64,000 nucleotides of DNA from Methylocystaceae bacterium. Its GTDB lineage: Bacteria; Pseudomonadota; Alphaproteobacteria; Rhodospirillales; Terasakiellaceae. Both the position numbers and the translations under genes were made by a program. Shown piece after piece: positions 62,064-64,000 of the stretch (positions are counted from its first letter, which is position 1; every line of letters begins with the position of its first letter). Under the pieces are notes generated by a model, which ran no database searches, was not told where the DNA came from, and saw only the letters and a program-made list of their open reading frames with translations. The DNA lies in NCBI GenBank assembly GCA_013373205.1, contig JABXIG010000003.1, positions 434,001 through 498,000 on the forward strand, read 5' to 3'.

Positions 62064-62138
62064 TTTGAGCGATCACTAAAATGTGATTTGAGCAATTGCT
62101 AAACTCTCTGTAAAAGGTTTTTTGAGCGTTCACTCAAA
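62064..62138. promoter_or_regulatory. Three palindromic operators upstream of the AhpD-like gene
   Basis: Three 18-bp palindromes occur in tandem: TTTGAGCGATCACTAAAA (62064-62081), TTTGAGCAATTGCTAAAC (62087-62104) and TTTGAGCGTTCACTCAAA (62121-62138). A further half-site, TTTGAGTAAC, begins at 62154. All share TTTGAGC on the left. The size and symmetry fit TetR-family dimers. The TetR gene lies 1.4 kb downstream in the same block. Confidence 0.65.
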
Positions 62139-62194
62139 TTGAAAACGAGAAAGTTTGAGTAACTTTTTATGACCCTATAAATCAGGAGAGACTG

Positions 62195-62764
62195 ATGACC
62201 GAATTTACTTTGCACACCGAAGAAACCGCCCCAGAAGAAAGCAAGCCTATGATTGTGGAGGCAAAAAAAGCGTTTGGCATGCTGCCGGGGCTTTTTTCGG
62301 TGATGGCAGAAGCACCGGGCGTCTATAATGCCTACAATTTGCTGCACGAAAACTTTTCTAATTCCAGCTTTAATACAGAAGAACTCACAGTGATTTGGCA
62401 GGCGATCAATGTGGAACATGGTTGTCACTATTGCGTGCCCGCGCATACCGCTATTGCGAATATGATGAATGTGGATCAAGCTGTCACTGATGCATTGCGC
62501 AATGAAACTACGTTGCCGACAACCAAGCTGGAAGCTTTGCGCGATTTTACCCTGAGCATGGTTCGTGAACGTGGCCGTGTGGATGATGATAAAGTACAGG
62601 CTTTTCTTGATGCGGGTTTTACAAAGCGTCAGGTGTTGGAAGTGGTCTTGGGGATTTCACAAAAGATCATGTCGAACTATATTAACCATCTGGCAAACAC
62701 GCCGGTTGATGCAGCCTTTCAACCATTTGCTTGGGAAAAGGCATCGGCTCAGGCCGCTGAATAA
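62195..62764 (+). CDS. Carboxymuconolactone-decarboxylase/AhpD-like protein
   Basis: This 189-residue protein has the AhpD-like redox motif HGCHYCVPAHTAIANM with a CxxC pair. The following helices (TKLEALRDFTLSMVRERG and QVLEVVLGISQKIMSNYINH) match the family, which includes alkylhydroperoxidase components and YciW-like proteins. It may relay electrons or act as a thiol-disulfide protein, consistent with the DsbA-like neighbour. It follows three TetR-type operators. Confidence 0.82.
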   Translation: MTEFTLHTEETAPEESKPMIVEAKKAFGMLPGLFSVMAEAPGVYNAYNLLHENFSNSSFNTEELTVIWQAINVEHGCHYCVPAHTAIANMMNVDQAVTDALRNETTLPTTKLEALRDFTLSMVRERGRVDDDKVQAFLDAGFTKRQVLEVVLGISQKIMSNYINHLANTPVDAAFQPFAWEKASAQAAE

Positions 62765-62831
62765 GACGCAAGACGCGATGGGGGCTTTTGCCTCTGTCGC
62801 ACGCTTTAATTAAACAATGATGGGATATCTT

Positions 62832-63491
62832 ATGAACACATCCAGCCCTTTAAAAATTGACATTATTTCTGATGTTGTTTGCCCTTGGTGTGTCGTTGGA
62901 TATCGCCAGCTTTTGCAGGCGTTGAATGTGACAAACACGGCTTATGAGCTGACATGGCATCCTTTTGAGTTAAACCCGGATATGGGGCCGGAGGGTCAAA
63001 ACCTGCGTGAACATATTATGGAAAAATATGGCACGACGGCCGAAGAGTCTGAAAAGACGCGCAATCACATCACCAAAATGGGCAAAGAAGTGGGATTTGA
63101 TTTCGCCTTTCGTGACGATATGCGCATGTACAATACCTTTGATGCCCACCAGTTACTTCATTGGGCGGGGGAAGAAGGCAAGGCTAATGATTTGAAACAG
63201 GCGTTCTTTGCAACTTATTTCACCGATCAGAAGAACCTGTCTGACCGTGATGTGTTGGCGGATGTTGCAGCCAGTGTCGGTTTGGAAAAAGTCGAAGCAC
63301 TGAAGGTTTTGAAAGATCAACGTTTTGCCCAAAACGTACGTCAGCTTGAAAATTTCTGGCATGAACAGGGGATACTCAGCGTGCCAGCCATTGTCTTTAA
63401 GAGCAAACATCTGGTGAGCGGCGCGCAAGGTATTGAAAATTACATTGCGATATTACAACAGCTTGTTGATCTTGAAAGTGCAGAAGGATAA
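62832..63491 (+). CDS. DsbA-family oxidoreductase, FrnE-like
   Basis: This 219-residue protein has a thioredoxin fold with the active site DVVCPWCVVGYRQL at its start and no signal peptide, so it is cytoplasmic. The Trp-His stretch ELTWHPFELNPDMGPEG and the C-terminal VPAIVFKSKHLVSGAQG fit the FrnE/2-hydroxychromene-2-carboxylate isomerase-like group. A start at 62817 is also possible. It lies between the AhpD-like gene and the TetR gene. Confidence 0.85.
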   Translation: MNTSSPLKIDIISDVVCPWCVVGYRQLLQALNVTNTAYELTWHPFELNPDMGPEGQNLREHIMEKYGTTAEESEKTRNHITKMGKEVGFDFAFRDDMRMYNTFDAHQLLHWAGEEGKANDLKQAFFATYFTDQKNLSDRDVLADVAASVGLEKVEALKVLKDQRFAQNVRQLENFWHEQGILSVPAIVFKSKHLVSGAQGIENYIAILQQLVDLESAEG

Positions 63492-63529
63492 GTCTGGACA
63501 GTTTCACGCGATTTACTCTATTTATCATT

Positions 63530-64000
63530 ATGTCCAGAGCACAACCATATGATCGTAAAACGGCCCTGAATGCGGCCATGTCCCTGTTTTGGGAAAAAGG
63601 CTATCATGCAACCTCCTTGAAAGATATTGAGGCTGCGCTCAAAATGAAGCCCGGCAGTATCTATGCGGCTTTTGGCAGCAAAGAAGGGTTGTTTTTAGAA
63701 GCATTGGATTGTTATTTCGACAAGACACGCACGCAGCTGTTGACACAGGTGAATAAGGCTTCTTCCCCTCTTTGCGGGCTTATCGGGGTCATTAAAGGTT
63801 TTGCACATCTGCCGGATCACCATGAACAGGCGCAGGCCTGCATGTTGTTAAAAACCTTGGTGGATACAAAAGCCACTGACCCGACCATAGCGACGCGGGC
63901 ACAGGATCATCTTGGCAGGATGCTGGATGAATTTACAGCCCTGTTTGAAAAAGCAAAAGAACAGGGTGAATTGTCGCAAGAGGCTGATGCCCGCCGTCTG
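63530..64000 (+). CDS. TetR-family regulator, 3' end outside window
   Basis: The 157 visible codons start MSRAQPYDRKTALNAAMSLF and contain the TetR helix-turn-helix HATSLKDIEAALKMKPGSIYAAFGSKEGLF, read in parts. The C-terminal ligand domain follows and runs out of the window. The N-terminal AQACMLLKTLVDTKAT segment resembles the RutR/AcrR-like group with one Cys. It probably represses the AhpD-like and FrnE-like genes through the operators at 62064-62138. No clear ribosome site precedes the ATG, and the message may be leaderless. Confidence 0.85.
   Translation, partial: MSRAQPYDRKTALNAAMSLFWEKGYHATSLKDIEAALKMKPGSIYAAFGSKEGLFLEALDCYFDKTRTQLLTQVNKASSPLCGLIGVIKGFAHLPDHHEQAQACMLLKTLVDTKATDPTIATRAQDHLGRMLDEFTALFEKAKEQGELSQEADARRL

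Overview
The window reads as the chromosome of a free-living alphaproteobacterium, most like the Rhodospirillales (Thalassospira/Terasakiella-type marine spirilla). This is inferred from an RcdA-like DUF1465 protein, a class I PHA synthase, a glnB-glnA pair behind a sigma-54 promoter, a 17-kDa-antigen-type glycine-zipper lipoprotein, heavy c-di-GMP and chemotaxis signalling, and moderate G+C. No rRNA or housekeeping marker is present that would fix the genus.

Layout. 1-12.9 kb: fabI (partial), a YihY-type membrane protein, trkH, a YaiI/DUF188 protein, a PDZ lipoprotein, a DnaJ-type co-chaperone, a glycine-zipper lipoprotein, pdxH, a cation-efflux protein, and a two-cysteine ArsR repressor of the BigR/SqrR type facing an RND efflux pair. 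12.9-14.3 kb: a 1.4-kb gap with three copies of a palindromic repeat, three diverged copies of a second repeat, and an unannotated minus-strand unit (promoter, hairpin leader, 24-residue hydrophobic ORF, terminator). 14.3-31.7 kb: phaC, an M20 amidohydrolase, an rcdA-like gene, a second RND pair, a class III nucleotide cyclase, GNAT and Rrf2, a threonine aldolase, a cupin/XRE regulator, a large CHASE-PAS-GGDEF-EAL protein and kdsC. 31.8-36 kb: a 52-residue small protein, an Hpt/degenerate-receiver protein facing a response regulator, an orphan modA and two unknowns. 36.4-43.7 kb: a PotDABC-type ABC importer whose last permease gene overlaps a glycerophosphodiester phosphodiesterase gene, then a DeoR/GlpR regulator facing glpD.

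44.88-52.93 kb is an 8-kb integrative element inserted in the 3' end of glnA. It is bounded by an imperfect 51-bp direct repeat that contains a 12-bp identical core, and both ends carry matched pairs of GGTCCAC sites 13 bp apart. It encodes a tyrosine integrase, a two-gene module on the minus strand (DUF4297/Cap4-like nuclease plus SMC/Rad50-like zinc-hook ATPase, a candidate anti-phage system), and a plus-strand block with a serine recombinase, a 34-residue membrane peptide, a family-A-polymerase-like palm protein and RNase HI. The element also supplies a replacement glnA C-terminus and terminator.

52.9-64 kb: glnA and glnB with a sigma-54 promoter, small unknown genes, a chemoreceptor flanked by two secreted proteins that share a sensor-like domain, an aminotransferase, a tRNA cluster (His, Tyr, Asp, Asp), and an AhpD-like/DsbA-like/TetR block preceded by three palindromic operators.
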